Assembly (NCBI RefSeq): GCF_001723605.1
Contig: NZ_CP017111.1
Location: forward strand, 310,001 to 374,000
Source of the DNA: Sulfurospirillum halorespirans DSM 13726
GTDB taxonomy: Bacteria; Campylobacterota; Campylobacteria; Campylobacterales; Sulfurospirillaceae
Reading direction: 5' to 3'
DNA: 64,000 nt
Shown: positions 21,600-30,026 of the stretch, in pieces
Numbering within the stretch: the first letter of the stretch is position 1
Layout of the letters: every line of letters starts with the position of its first letter
Notes under the pieces: model-generated
The model's database searches: none
Told to the model about the DNA's origin: nothing
Seen by the model: only the letters and a program-made list of their open reading frames with translations
Made by a program: the position numbers and the translations under genes

Positions 21600-22235
21600 A
21601 TGAATCAAATCTGTCGGGAATTTTCCCTTCACCACAATGTTAAGCAAGCCATCGCTTCGCTTCAAAACCACAACGGCGTGATCGTTATGGACAACTTCAA
21701 CCGCGAAAACGAAGCGGACATCATCTTTGGTGCAGAATCTCTTACTACGGAGCAAACGGCACTGCTAATTCGCGAATGCAGTGGCATTGTCTGCCTCTGT
21801 TTACCTCATGAAAAAGTTGATGCACTCGATCTTCCGATGATGGTCACGCATAATCAGTCCAAATTTCAAACCGGTTTTACCATCTCCATCGAAGCCAAAG
21901 AGGGTGTCACCACGGGTGTGAGTGCAAAAGATCGCCTGGCTACGATTCAAGCGGCGATTCATCCTGATGGAAAAACGAAGATCGTTTCGCCTGGGCATGT
22001 TTTTCCGCTTCGCGCGAAAGAGGGTGGCGTGTTAGAGCGTGATGGACACACGGAGGCTTCGGTGGATCTAATGCGTCTTTCTAATCTTTCACCCTATGCT
22101 GTTTTGTGTGAACTCACCAATCCGGATGGCACGATGATGGTGGGTGATGCGATTGATGAGTTTGCTGCAAAGCATGGATTGCCCATGGTGAGCATTGATG
22201 AGATTATTGCGTACCGAAAAGCGCATACACTCTAA
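21600..22235 (+). CDS. ribB: 3,4-dihydroxy-2-butanone 4-phosphate synthase
   Basis: 211 residues, a stand-alone RibB without a RibA domain. Motifs: DNFNRENEADIIF (metal and substrate loop), ECSGIVCLCL, GVTTGVSAKDR, PGHVFPLRAKEGGVLERDGH and ELTNPDGTMM. It converts ribulose 5-phosphate to the four-carbon riboflavin precursor. Size and sequence are close to gammaproteobacterial RibB, as is the leader, whereas RibBA-like proteins are more familiar to me in Campylobacterota; transfer is plausible. Controlled by the FMN riboswitch. Confidence 0.93.
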   Translation: MNQICREFSLHHNVKQAIASLQNHNGVIVMDNFNRENEADIIFGAESLTTEQTALLIRECSGIVCLCLPHEKVDALDLPMMVTHNQSKFQTGFTISIEAKEGVTTGVSAKDRLATIQAAIHPDGKTKIVSPGHVFPLRAKEGGVLERDGHTEASVDLMRLSNLSPYAVLCELTNPDGTMMVGDAIDEFAAKHGLPMVSIDEIIAYRKAHTL

Positions 22236-22243
22236 GCGTTTTG

Positions 22244-22271
22244 CCGACATAGATTTATGTATCTATGTCGG
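22244..22271. terminator. Bidirectional terminator between ribB and the LysR gene
   Basis: CCGACATAGAT/ATCTATGTCGG, 11-bp stem with a 6-base loop, nine bases after the ribB stop. It overlaps the 3' end of the convergent LysR gene. Confidence 0.6.
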
Positions 22272-23145
22272 AGCTCATCTTTGAATGCACAAAATTTCTA
22301 AACTCCGTAAAAAGTCTGCTTTGGTATTTGCTCTTGTGGTAAATGAGGTAAAACGACCGATCAATTTTTAAATTGACAAGTTTCACCTCAAAAAGTTCGC
22401 CACGTTTAAGCTCAGTGGCAACGGCAACTTTGGAGAGACAGGTGATGGTTTGAGGATTGTTCAGCAGAATCGTTTTTGCCTCTTCAAACTCGGAAAACTC
22501 CATAAAAATCGTTAAATCTTTGACGATTTCTCCCAAAGCTTCTAAAAAAACTTCTCTCGTGCCTGAACCTTTTTCCCGTAAAATCCATTTTTTATGAAAC
22601 AGCTCATCAATAAAAAAAGTCCCCTCCGCAAGGCAAGGATCACTACTCACAACGATCAGTTGGTCATCGCCTATCACTTCTTTGTGCAGCTCTAGTTCAT
22701 CACACGAAGACTCGATAAAACCGATGTCGATAGTAGCATTTTTAACCATTTGGATGATCTGCGCCGAGTTTTGAATATCTTTGTGAATCTTCACATGCTC
22801 ATGCTCTGCTAAAAAATCAAACACCATCTGTGGAGTAATAAAATCTCCAATCGTTTTACTCGAAGCGATCGTTAAAATACCCGATATTTTGGTATTTTTA
22901 AAAAAATCTTCCGCATCATTGAGCGCTAAAAAATGGGGTTGGGTTTTCTCTCGAAACAATTTCCCCGTCTCACTAAGCACCAGTTTTTTGCCGATGCGAT
23001 CAAAAAGAGGCTCACCGATGTTTGCTTCAAGCGATTTGATCGCTAACGAGATCGCTGATTGCGTGATGCCAAGCTTTTGTGCCAAATTGGAGATGTGCGA
23101 ATCTTCACAGAGATAATAAAAGAGTCTGAGTTCTTGAAAGGTCAT
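22255..23145 (-). CDS. LysR-family transcriptional regulator (YeiE/CysB-like)
   Basis: 296 residues. The N-terminal winged helix (FYYLCEDSHISNLAQKLGIT then SAISLAIKSLEANIGEPLFD) is followed by a type 2 periplasmic-binding-like effector domain. It is divergent from a YeiH-family transporter with about 100 bp between the starts, the classic layout for a LysR regulator and its target. In enterobacteria YeiE next to YeiH responds to sulfite; the same effector is possible here but not shown. Confidence 0.87.
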   Translation of the reverse strand: MTFQELRLFYYLCEDSHISNLAQKLGITQSAISLAIKSLEANIGEPLFDRIGKKLVLSETGKLFREKTQPHFLALNDAEDFFKNTKISGILTIASSKTIGDFITPQMVFDFLAEHEHVKIHKDIQNSAQIIQMVKNATIDIGFIESSCDELELHKEVIGDDQLIVVSSDPCLAEGTFFIDELFHKKWILREKGSGTREVFLEALGEIVKDLTIFMEFSEFEEAKTILLNNPQTITCLSKVAVATELKRGELFEVKLVNLKIDRSFYLIYHKSKYQSRLFTEFRNFVHSKMSSDIDT

Positions 23146-23173
23146 AGCGCCTCATTGATTAAAAATATTTATG

Positions 23174-23190
23174 ATTATAACGAATATAAT
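23174..23190. promoter_or_regulatory. Candidate LysR operator
   Basis: ATTAT-N7-ATAAT inverted repeat in the divergent promoter between the LysR gene and yeiH, matching the general T-N11-A LysR box form. Position and symmetry are the only evidence. Confidence 0.4.
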
Positions 23191-23248
23191 TTATTTTACT
23201 TGTGAAAAGAATCGTTTTATAATCTCTAAAATCGTTTCAAGGATAACT

Positions 23249-24277
23249 ATGTTTCAAAAAGAGAATCGCACCAATACGCTTAGTGGTATTTTATTGGTTG
23301 CACTTTTTGCGATGAGTGCGACCTATTTGGCGGAGTTTTCATTGTTTCAACGCCTTGGCATCAGTCCTTTGATTATTGGCATCGTTCTTGGGATGATCTA
23401 TGCCAACACACTTCGTACAAAATTTCCTAAAGAGTGGGTTTCTGGCATTCAATTTTGCACTAAAACCATTCTTCGAGTGGGCATCGTTTTATACGGTTTT
23501 CGCATCACCTTTCAAAATATCGAAGCCGTAGGTCTTGCAGGCATTGCAACGAGTGGCTTGGTGGTGAGCTCAACGTTTATTATCGGTTATTTTGTAGGAA
23601 CACGATGGCTTAAACTAGATAAAGAGACAACGATCTTAACCAGTGCTGGAAGCTCCATTTGTGGCGCTGCTGCAGTACTTGCAACGGAGCCTGTGCTGAA
23701 CGCAGAGCCTTACAAAAGTGCTATCGCGGTTTCAACTGTCGTGGTGTTTGGAACGCTTGCGATGTTTTTCTACCCTTTTGCCTACAAATTTGGGGTCATT
23801 CCTTTTACTCCTGAGCAGATGGGCATTTACATCGGAGGAACCTTGCATGAAGTTGCACACGTTGTAGCCGCAGGAAATGCCGTAGGCGTTGAAGCTTCAA
23901 AAACAGCAGTTATCGTCAAAATGATACGGGTTATGATGTTAGCTCCTTTTTTGGTGATTTTAGGATTTTGGTTGGTTCAAACATCGCACGCTGTGAGTCA
24001 AAAACAAAAGAAAAAAATCACAATTCCTTGGTTTGCGGTGTTTTTTATCGTTGTTGCAGGGTTTAACTCGTTAAATCTTGTGCCACTCAATGCAGTAGCT
24101 ACTATCAACGCGATCGATACCTTTTTACTGACGATGGCGATGAGCGCTTTGGGAATGGAGACGAGCATCGACAAATTTAAACATGTGGGCATGAAGCCGA
24201 TCTATTTGGCAAGTATTTTATTTGCATGGTTGACGGTTGGAGGTTTTTACATCGTCAAATTTTCGTTGATGTTATAA
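23249..24277 (+). CDS. YeiH-family (UPF0324) putative sulfate exporter
   Basis: 342 residues from the ATG after AAGGATA; an upstream in-frame start would overlap the operator region. About ten membrane helices, with the family segments [29 protein letters not shown] and [14 protein letters not shown]. The family is thought to move sulfur oxyanions or related anions, based on association with CysB/YeiE-type regulators. The end overlaps the convergent gpx fragment by six bases. Confidence 0.85.
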   Translation: MFQKENRTNTLSGILLVALFAMSATYLAEFSLFQRLGISPLIIGIVLGMIYANTLRTKFPKEWVSGIQFCTKTILRVGIVLYGFRITFQNIEAVGLAGIATSGLVVSSTFIIGYFVGTRWLKLDKETTILTSAGSSICGAAAVLATEPVLNAEPYKSAIAVSTVVVFGTLAMFFYPFAYKFGVIPFTPEQMGIYIGGTLHEVAHVVAAGNAVGVEASKTAVIVKMIRVMMLAPFLVILGFWLVQTSHAVSQKQKKKITIPWFAVFFIVVAGFNSLNLVPLNAVATINAIDTFLLTMAMSALGMETSIDKFKHVGMKPIYLASILFAWLTVGGFYIVKFSLML

Positions 24278-24565
24278 GTAGAGAAGAATGTCCACTTCCA
24301 AAGATTCTGGTTTGGTTGCTGGGGCAAAACGGTTGATGACGACCCCATTTTTATCGACTAAAAATTTGGTGAAATTCCATTTAATCGCTTCAATTCCCAA
24401 AAGCCCCTTTTGCGCCTCTTTGAGGTATTTAAAGAGTGGGTGAGCCTCTTCACCGTTGACATCAATTTTAGCAAACATAGGAAAAGTAACACCATAATTG
24501 AGTGAGCAAAAGCTCTGGATCTCCTCTTCGCTCAAAGGCTCTTGATTCATAAATTGATTGCACGG
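24272..24565 (-). pseudogene. gpx: Glutathione peroxidase, C-terminal 97 codons (gene split by the element)
   Basis: In frame from the CCG codon at 24565: [50 protein letters not shown] and the stop. These are the second half of a GPX fold, including the catalytic Gln of PCNQF and the Trp-Asn of WNFTKF. The first 61 codons with the catalytic Cys are at 60.53-60.71 kb on the same strand. An ATG at 24550 could start a 92-residue product lacking the peroxidatic Cys. Loss of function is nearly certain unless another copy exists. Confidence 0.93.
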
Positions 24566-24570
24566 ACTAT

Positions 24571-24731
24571 CTTTTCTAAAATCAATAAATAGTATAATTA
24601 GCCTATAACACCTATAATAACGATTGTTTGAATGATTAAATTACCCTAAATAGTATAATTAGAAATTTTGTAAAAAAGTACAATTATTTTTCATGTTTTT
24701 AATTATCACAACAATAAAAAAAGTATAATTA
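24571..24731. repeat. Left end of the element: terminal inverted repeat and four iterated sites
   Basis: CTTTTCTAAAAT at the tip, then AGTATAATTA at 24591, 24652 and 24722 and AGTACAATTA at 24678, all in the same orientation. Irregular spacing (61, 26 and 44 bp) is like recombinase or transposase binding arrays rather than a CRISPR array. Confidence 0.8.
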
Positions 24732-25149
24732 AAATAGATGTATATTTAAGTATTATTGATATGACCAAAGATGAGAACTTTGTCTAATAAACTTACAATA
24801 TGATCTGATATTCTAATCGTTTCTTGTAAGTTAACATCATTGACTTATAAATGTGATATTTAACTTATAAAAAAAGCCCTTAAATTAGGCTCTTTATATA
24901 CCTTCCTTAAAAATGTGATATTTATATGGTTGGATTATAGGTTCAGAAATAAGAAATAAAAAGTGAAAGTAGTAAGGCCCGAGCCTTTAGAGCTCCGACC
25001 TTAGCATCATTATGAAAAGATAGTACATGTGAGAAGTGGAAGGACACGGGAATGTCCAACTAAAAGGGGGCATACATCACACTACTTTTGAGATGAAAAT
25101 TGTAGCACAATTTATGATTACTCTTTGACATATTATATTTAATGCCAAA
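24732..25149. other. Non-coding left arm of the element
   Basis: No gene seen. AT-rich, with a direct repeat AAATGTGATATTTA (24849-24862 and 24911-24924) and short hairpins AGCC/GGCT near 24875 and GGACA/TGTCC near 25045. It may hold further recombinase sites or remnants of earlier cargo. Confidence 0.4.
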
Positions 25150-25257
25150 TCAACCTTTTAACTTCTGATAGTCAATGCCTTTTTTTGCAAGCCAAAGATT
25201 GTATTGATTTTGTATTGCTAACCAACTCTCATGTGATCTGCCAAGTGTTGTGAACAT
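25150..25257 (-). pseudogene. Remnant of a HigA-type antitoxin (C-terminus only)
   Basis: A 35-codon frame with LGRSHESWLAIQNQYNLW followed by LAKKGIDYQKLKG. The LGRS-ESWL-QNQYNLW pattern is the C-terminal hallmark of HigA/VapI-type antitoxins. The helix-turn-helix part and the toxin are missing, so this is a decayed fragment in the left arm. Confidence 0.45.
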
Positions 25258-25351
25258 TCAAAGTATTTTGTACTCATTCATACTATAATGAACCAATGTA
25301 CACATCAGCTTCAAACTCGTTACTCATAAAATAGTCTTGATATAAATATTC

Positions 25352-26212
25352 CTATACCTCAATCGTCACAATCTTCATCTCTTTAGCTTCCCCTTTATAA
25401 CCTAATGCATTGGTGATAAAGCGTTTATTATTACGAGTGTAGTCATAAGAGGTATGATTATGCCCATAGATCCAAAGATTGGCACGCATCGTTTGAATAA
25501 GTTCTTCTGCATCAAAGCAAAAAAAGGATGTTGTAGGATTCTTCTCCCAACCAGATATTTGATATTTCATCTCAATGCTTGGATTGTAATGACTAATCAT
25601 AACATCGCAGTGTTGATGAATACTTTCTAATTTGGCATATTCTTCTTTGTACAGGGCATCGAAATAATCAATCTTCATATGTTTTTTGTCATTAATGGCA
25701 TCACCCCAAAGATCTTGTAAGAAAGCTTCAGTATCACCATAGTAATAGGCTAATGTTTGCATAGCTTTAAGAGAGTGTAGGTTTCTTTGAACATACGCAC
25801 TGTTATACCAACCCATAGCACCACCAAAGGTGATTTCCTCTAAGGTCACTGTTGTGCCATCGAGGACAATAAAACCATTATTGCGATACGCTTCTTTGGC
25901 AGCTTCTGCTTTTTGCAGTCCACCTTTTGTATAGGTGGTGATGTATTCATGCCCAATGAGATAATAGTCATGATTGCCTAAGACCAGAATAATCTCTTGA
26001 TAAAAAGCTTCTTTGAGATGTTTGAGAATATGAATATTTTGCTCAATGCTGTGTCCAATATCTCCTGCTAAAACTAAATAATCCCCTTTTGGTTTAAATG
26101 TACGCCAAAAACCAATAACGGTATCTTTGGAAGGAAAAAAGGTAGGGCTTTGGGTATGAGGGTAGCCAAACCAGCTATCAAAATGGGTATCACTGAGAAT
26201 ATCAATTTTCAT
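25352..26212 (-). CDS. Calcineurin-like metallophosphoesterase
   Basis: 286 residues with the metal-binding motifs SDTHFD, LAGDIGH, LGNHDYY and YGHNHTSYDYT in the usual order. Cytoplasmic; substrate unknown. It is transcribed with a second, smaller metallophosphoesterase 27 bp upstream. Probably element cargo. No signal or membrane segment. Confidence 0.85.
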   Translation of the reverse strand: MKIDILSDTHFDSWFGYPHTQSPTFFPSKDTVIGFWRTFKPKGDYLVLAGDIGHSIEQNIHILKHLKEAFYQEIILVLGNHDYYLIGHEYITTYTKGGLQKAEAAKEAYRNNGFIVLDGTTVTLEEITFGGAMGWYNSAYVQRNLHSLKAMQTLAYYYGDTEAFLQDLWGDAINDKKHMKIDYFDALYKEEYAKLESIHQHCDVMISHYNPSIEMKYQISGWEKNPTTSFFCFDAEELIQTMRANLWIYGHNHTSYDYTRNNKRFITNALGYKGEAKEMKIVTIEV

Positions 26213-26239
26213 GAGAAGTCATTTCCTTATTTAAACACT

Positions 26240-26854
26240 CTAGCAGAGCTTTAAAGGCATAAACCGTGTGTGTTCCACACCAACATTCACACAACGCTTA
26301 TCTTCGTTGATTTTAGAGTGAATATGCCCATGATAATTTAAATCACAGTGGCACCAATCAAACAATGTTTCTAATACTGCTTTGCGTTCATTCTCGATCT
26401 CTTGTGCATACACATCATGATAAAAGCAGGGGTAATGGGAGAATAAGATACGTTTGCCTTGAAAGTCTTGAATCCAACAAATGCACGATGACAAAAGTTC
26501 TTGCGAGAACGTATCATGCAAGCGTTGTTCAATCACCTGTTTTTCTTCCAAAGGGATATCAAGTATAATGGAATCAATCACTCTTTCAAAACCATGTTCT
26601 TTTAAAAACGCGGTACTCTTTTTAAAATCATGATTGCCTTTGAGAAGTGTAATCTTTCCTTTAAGCACTTTGGCATAATCCCAACCTTTGGATTTAAATG
26701 CAAAATCACCTAAATGCCAAACTTCATCTTCATCACAAACAACACTATTCCATAAGTCAATCATCATTTCATCATCAATACTCTCACGTAATGGCTCATA
26801 CAGTTTAATATTGTCATGACCAAAATGGGTATCAGCAATAATGAATAATGACAC
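26240..26854 (-). CDS. Small calcineurin-like metallophosphoesterase
   Basis: 204 residues from a GTG start after an aaaggt site. Motifs: ADTHFGHDNI, HLGDFAFKS, KGNHDFKKS, FSHYPCF and NYHGHIHSK. This pattern is like the small phosphoesterases often found on phages and islands. It precedes and probably is cotranscribed with the 286-residue paralogue. Substrate unknown. Confidence 0.85.
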   Translation of the reverse strand: MSLFIIADTHFGHDNIKLYEPLRESIDDEMMIDLWNSVVCDEDEVWHLGDFAFKSKGWDYAKVLKGKITLLKGNHDFKKSTAFLKEHGFERVIDSIILDIPLEEKQVIEQRLHDTFSQELLSSCICWIQDFQGKRILFSHYPCFYHDVYAQEIENERKAVLETLFDWCHCDLNYHGHIHSKINEDKRCVNVGVEHTRFMPLKLC

Positions 26855-26974
26855 AAAGGTACCTTTAAAATAAACGAAATGAATTAGCAGTTATTTTAAC
26901 GAGGATATGATGAGTGGAAGATTAACCTTAAATTTGTGATAGTTAGAACTAAGAATTATATGTCTTTACAGCAT

Positions 26975-27673
26975 TTATGAGAATTTTTGTCTCAAAAGAA
27001 ATAATAGAAGATTATCAATAAGCTGATTTATTGATAAGTAGTGTGTGTTACTTATAGATAAAATTTCATCTTCTGATTGAACAAAAGGAGATATAATTAA
27101 TTCATCTTTACCATTTAAAACCATTTCATGTAAAGTTTGCTTTGTCATTTCGAGATGAAACTGCAATCCTATAATATGACCGCCTAATTGAAATGCTTGA
27201 TTATAACAAGCTTTGCTCTTAGCAAGGCAAATAGCATTTTTCGGTAAATCAAAAGTTTCCCCATGCCAATGAAAGACGGTTGTAGACATCGGGAAATGAA
27301 ATGTTATTTTCTCATCAGAAGTTACTGCTTCTATAGGAAACCAACCAATCTCTTTATCAGTATTAGGATAAACTTTTGCTCCCATTGATGATGCGATTAA
27401 CTGAGCACCAAGGCATATTCCCAATACGGGTTTATTTGTTTCAATAAAAGCTCTAATGAACTCTTTTTCCTTTTTTAACCATGAAAATTTATCTTCATCA
27501 TTAACGCTCATAGGGCCGCCCATGATGATAAGAAAATCAATTTCTTCAAGATTTGGTATTTTAGCATCTTCATAAAATCGTGTATATGAAATCTCAAAAT
27601 GACGAGATTTTAGGAATATTTCAATGCTACCAAGTCCTTCAAATGAAACATGTTGGCAACAATGTGCGCGCAT
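26975..27673 (-). CDS. Class I glutamine amidotransferase-like protein
   Basis: About 232 residues from the ATG preceded by aagg. The nucleophile elbow LGICLGAQLIA holds the catalytic Cys; HWHGETF and the LQFHLEMT segment supply the His-Glu pair. Stand-alone amidotransferases of this type hydrolyse gamma-glutamyl amides; the partner or substrate is not evident. Transcribed divergently from the TonB receptor gene. Confidence 0.82.
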   Translation of the reverse strand: MRAHCCQHVSFEGLGSIEIFLKSRHFEISYTRFYEDAKIPNLEEIDFLIIMGGPMSVNDEDKFSWLKKEKEFIRAFIETNKPVLGICLGAQLIASSMGAKVYPNTDKEIGWFPIEAVTSDEKITFHFPMSTTVFHWHGETFDLPKNAICLAKSKACYNQAFQLGGHIIGLQFHLEMTKQTLHEMVLNGKDELIISPFVQSEDEILSISNTHYLSINQLIDNLLLFLLRQKFS

Positions 27674-27812
27674 AGTCAAGCCTTATACTATCAATTTTCC
27701 AAAGTTGTATATTGCGCACTATAGCTCTATGTAGATAATGTTGTTCTAAAGATTTTAATTTATAGTTTAAATAATTCAAATTATATAACATGAAAAAAAG
27801 AATTTCAGCATA

Positions 27813-27826
27813 TTGATTTATATCAA
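27813..27826. promoter_or_regulatory. FNR/CRP-type operator TTGAT-N4-ATCAA
   Basis: A perfect inverted repeat TTGATTTATATCAA about 55 bp before the TonB receptor start. This is the consensus for FNR-like regulators, including those that respond to anoxia or nitrogen oxides. It links the operon to low oxygen or NO-type signals. Confidence 0.6.
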
Positions 27827-27843
27827 TGATAATCGTAATCATA
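27826..27843. promoter_or_regulatory. Fur-box-like site
   Basis: GATAATCGTAATCAT closely resembles the Fur consensus (repeats of GATAAT) and abuts the FNR-like box. It suggests additional iron control of the TonB receptor operon. Confidence 0.45.
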
Positions 27844-27881
27844 AATAGTATAGTTCTCCAAATTAATCTGGAGGATTTTGT

Positions 27882-30026
27882 ATGAATTATAGAGGCTTAT
27901 GTTTATCGCTTGCAACTGCAAGTTTTTTGATGGCAAATGAGAGTACTGTTTTAGAAGAAATTACAACCATCTCTACCGCAACAAAGTCTGAAAAGAGCAT
28001 TGATGGGGTGAGTGCGAGTGTTATTATCATTGATGAAAAAGATATAGCAATATTAGGGGCAGAATCTCTTAAAGACATCATTAACCAAACCCCAGGTCTT
28101 AATATTCAATATGGCACATTCCCTAGCGCAAGCAGTGTTTCTAAGGGATCCTTGGTTTTAAGAGGGATGGGTGCAAAAGGGACATTACTTTTGGTAGATG
28201 GTAGGCGTTTGAGTGGAGAAGTGGCAAATCCGTATGATTTAGAGAGAATCCCAGCTTCGCAGATTGAGCGTATTGAAATTGTTAAAGGTCCTATGAGCAC
28301 GCTTTATGGAGCAGATGCAACGGGTGGTGTTGTAAACATTATCACAAAAAAACCAAAAAATGAACCTCAGGTGGATGTTGGTGTTCGTTATGGTGCCAAT
28401 GGGGATGGCGATGATGAAAACAAAAATGCCAACATTTCGATTCGTGGAAAAGTAGATAAATTAGGGTATAGCTTCTATGCAAATGAGACCCACACTACGC
28501 CTTACACACGAAAAGAAACAGGAGATGTCTATGCAAAAACTTCGACAGGAAAAGCAAAACCATCTGCATATCCAGCAGGTCAAAATGCGACTTTAAGTTC
28601 AACCTTGCAAGATAGTTATACTACCGATGTGACGTATCGTGATGAGAGTGATGTTTCGACACAAGGTGGACGTTTAACCTACGATATAAGCGATAATGTT
28701 GTAGCAGGTATTGAGTTTAATCACTTTACAGAAGAGCGTGATGGCACGTATCTTAGCTATTTTCACCCAACTAATTATAATTTAGGAGCATCTAGCAATA
28801 AAATCGCAGCTTACAATGTTCCTGTTAATTCTAAGGATGAAAATGAACGCCTTGACCTTGGGGCAGATATTAAAATCAAAGCTACCGATACGTTAAATAT
28901 TATGCTACGAGCGTATAACAGCTCTTACGAAAAGCGAAGCACCATCACTGCGAAATACTGGGCCGATATGGGCTATTCTTCCGAAGCAGCATCTTCTCAA
29001 AATGGCATGGATGCTAATGTGGATACTACGACTTATGAAATAAGCGCAAACTATCTCATACATCCTGATCATCTCTTAACGTTTGGAGTAGACCGTCGTT
29101 TTGAAGAGCGTGAGGGCAGTGTTTTTACATTGGCAAATACGATGACTACCAAAAAAGTGGACTATGCTGCTGGTTATTTGCAAGATGAGTGGCAAGCCAC
29201 TAAAGATTTAAGTATTACACTGGGTGGGCGTTTTGATGAAATTAGCAATGCCGATAGTAAAGCAACGTTTAAAATTGGAGCAGTGAACCGTTTTGATGAG
29301 GCGTTACATGTAAGAGCCAATTTTGCGCAAGGTTATCGCACACCCGATATTAGAGAACTGTACATCTATAAAAATACTGCTACAGGAGTACAGCGTGGTG
29401 CAACTATCATTGATGCGAGTGTTGGAAAAACAACGGCATATGATCTAAAGCCTGAATTCACCAACAGTTATGAAATAGGTGCGAGCGGAAAAGTAGGTGT
29501 TGGAAAGTATGATCTAGCACTTTTCTATAACGATATCGAAGATATGATTTCGGAGGTCAATACAGGGAATTATTATACATTTGTGAATATTCCAAAAACA
29601 AAAACTTACGGTATGGAAGCATCGTGGATGCAGCCTTTATTTGAGAAGCTGGATTTAGGTTTAGCATGGACAGAACTACGTAGCAAGAACAAAGAGAGCG
29701 GCAAAGATTTAGAATTTACACCAGAGCGAACCCTTGGTGCAAGACTTGATTATGCGTTTAGTAAACAGCTTTCAAGTTATATGGGTGTGAATTATATTGG
29801 GGAGCAATATTATCTCAAAACATTAAATCGCGGCACACCAACGCAAAGCCTTGTGGATGCAACAGCGGATGATTATGTGAGTGTGAATTGGGGTGTGAAC
29901 TATGCCATCACTAAAACAGTTACACTTTATGGGGGTATTAACAACCTGACAGATGAAGGGGTGGATAATGTTCTAGGAAGCAGCAGTGGACGTTACTTCT
30001 TTGTGGGTGCGAAGGCGCGTCTATGA
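27882..30026 (+). CDS. TonB-dependent outer-membrane receptor
   Basis: 714 residues. A signal peptide ends near SFLMAN, then a plug domain (VSASVIIIDEKDI, LKDIINQTPGLNIQ, LVDGRRLSG, IERIEIVKGPMSTLYGADA, GGVVNIITKKP) and a 22-strand-type beta barrel ending with a terminal aromatic strand (GRYFFVGAKARL). It imports a chelated metal or similar compound with TonB energy. The stop overlaps the next gene, so it is cotranscribed with the ABC system. The ligand is unknown; because it shares the island with NosZ, a copper or haem-type ligand is possible but not shown. Strong ribosome site (ctggagg). Confidence 0.88.
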   Translation: MNYRGLCLSLATASFLMANESTVLEEITTISTATKSEKSIDGVSASVIIIDEKDIAILGAESLKDIINQTPGLNIQYGTFPSASSVSKGSLVLRGMGAKGTLLLVDGRRLSGEVANPYDLERIPASQIERIEIVKGPMSTLYGADATGGVVNIITKKPKNEPQVDVGVRYGANGDGDDENKNANISIRGKVDKLGYSFYANETHTTPYTRKETGDVYAKTSTGKAKPSAYPAGQNATLSSTLQDSYTTDVTYRDESDVSTQGGRLTYDISDNVVAGIEFNHFTEERDGTYLSYFHPTNYNLGASSNKIAAYNVPVNSKDENERLDLGADIKIKATDTLNIMLRAYNSSYEKRSTITAKYWADMGYSSEAASSQNGMDANVDTTTYEISANYLIHPDHLLTFGVDRRFEEREGSVFTLANTMTTKKVDYAAGYLQDEWQATKDLSITLGGRFDEISNADSKATFKIGAVNRFDEALHVRANFAQGYRTPDIRELYIYKNTATGVQRGATIIDASVGKTTAYDLKPEFTNSYEIGASGKVGVGKYDLALFYNDIEDMISEVNTGNYYTFVNIPKTKTYGMEASWMQPLFEKLDLGLAWTELRSKNKESGKDLEFTPERTLGARLDYAFSKQLSSYMGVNYIGEQYYLKTLNRGTPTQSLVDATADDYVSVNWGVNYAITKTVTLYGGINNLTDEGVDNVLGSSSGRYFFVGAKARL

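Noticed and set aside
24272-24550. A complete short glutathione peroxidase starting at MNQEP
   Set aside because: The frame continues upstream into PCNQF and the peroxidatic Cys half is found at 60.5 kb; the short frame lacks the catalytic Cys.
24551-24570. tRNA gene attachment site
   Set aside because: No tRNA or tRNA fragment is visible at either end; the target is a protein gene.
24591-24731. CRISPR-like array
   Set aside because: Repeats are only 10 bp with irregular spacing and mirrored at the other end; no cas genes.
27205-27235. Another copy of the AAGCAAAGCTC repeat
   Set aside because: The match is short, lies within the amidotransferase coding sequence and lacks the flanking stem.
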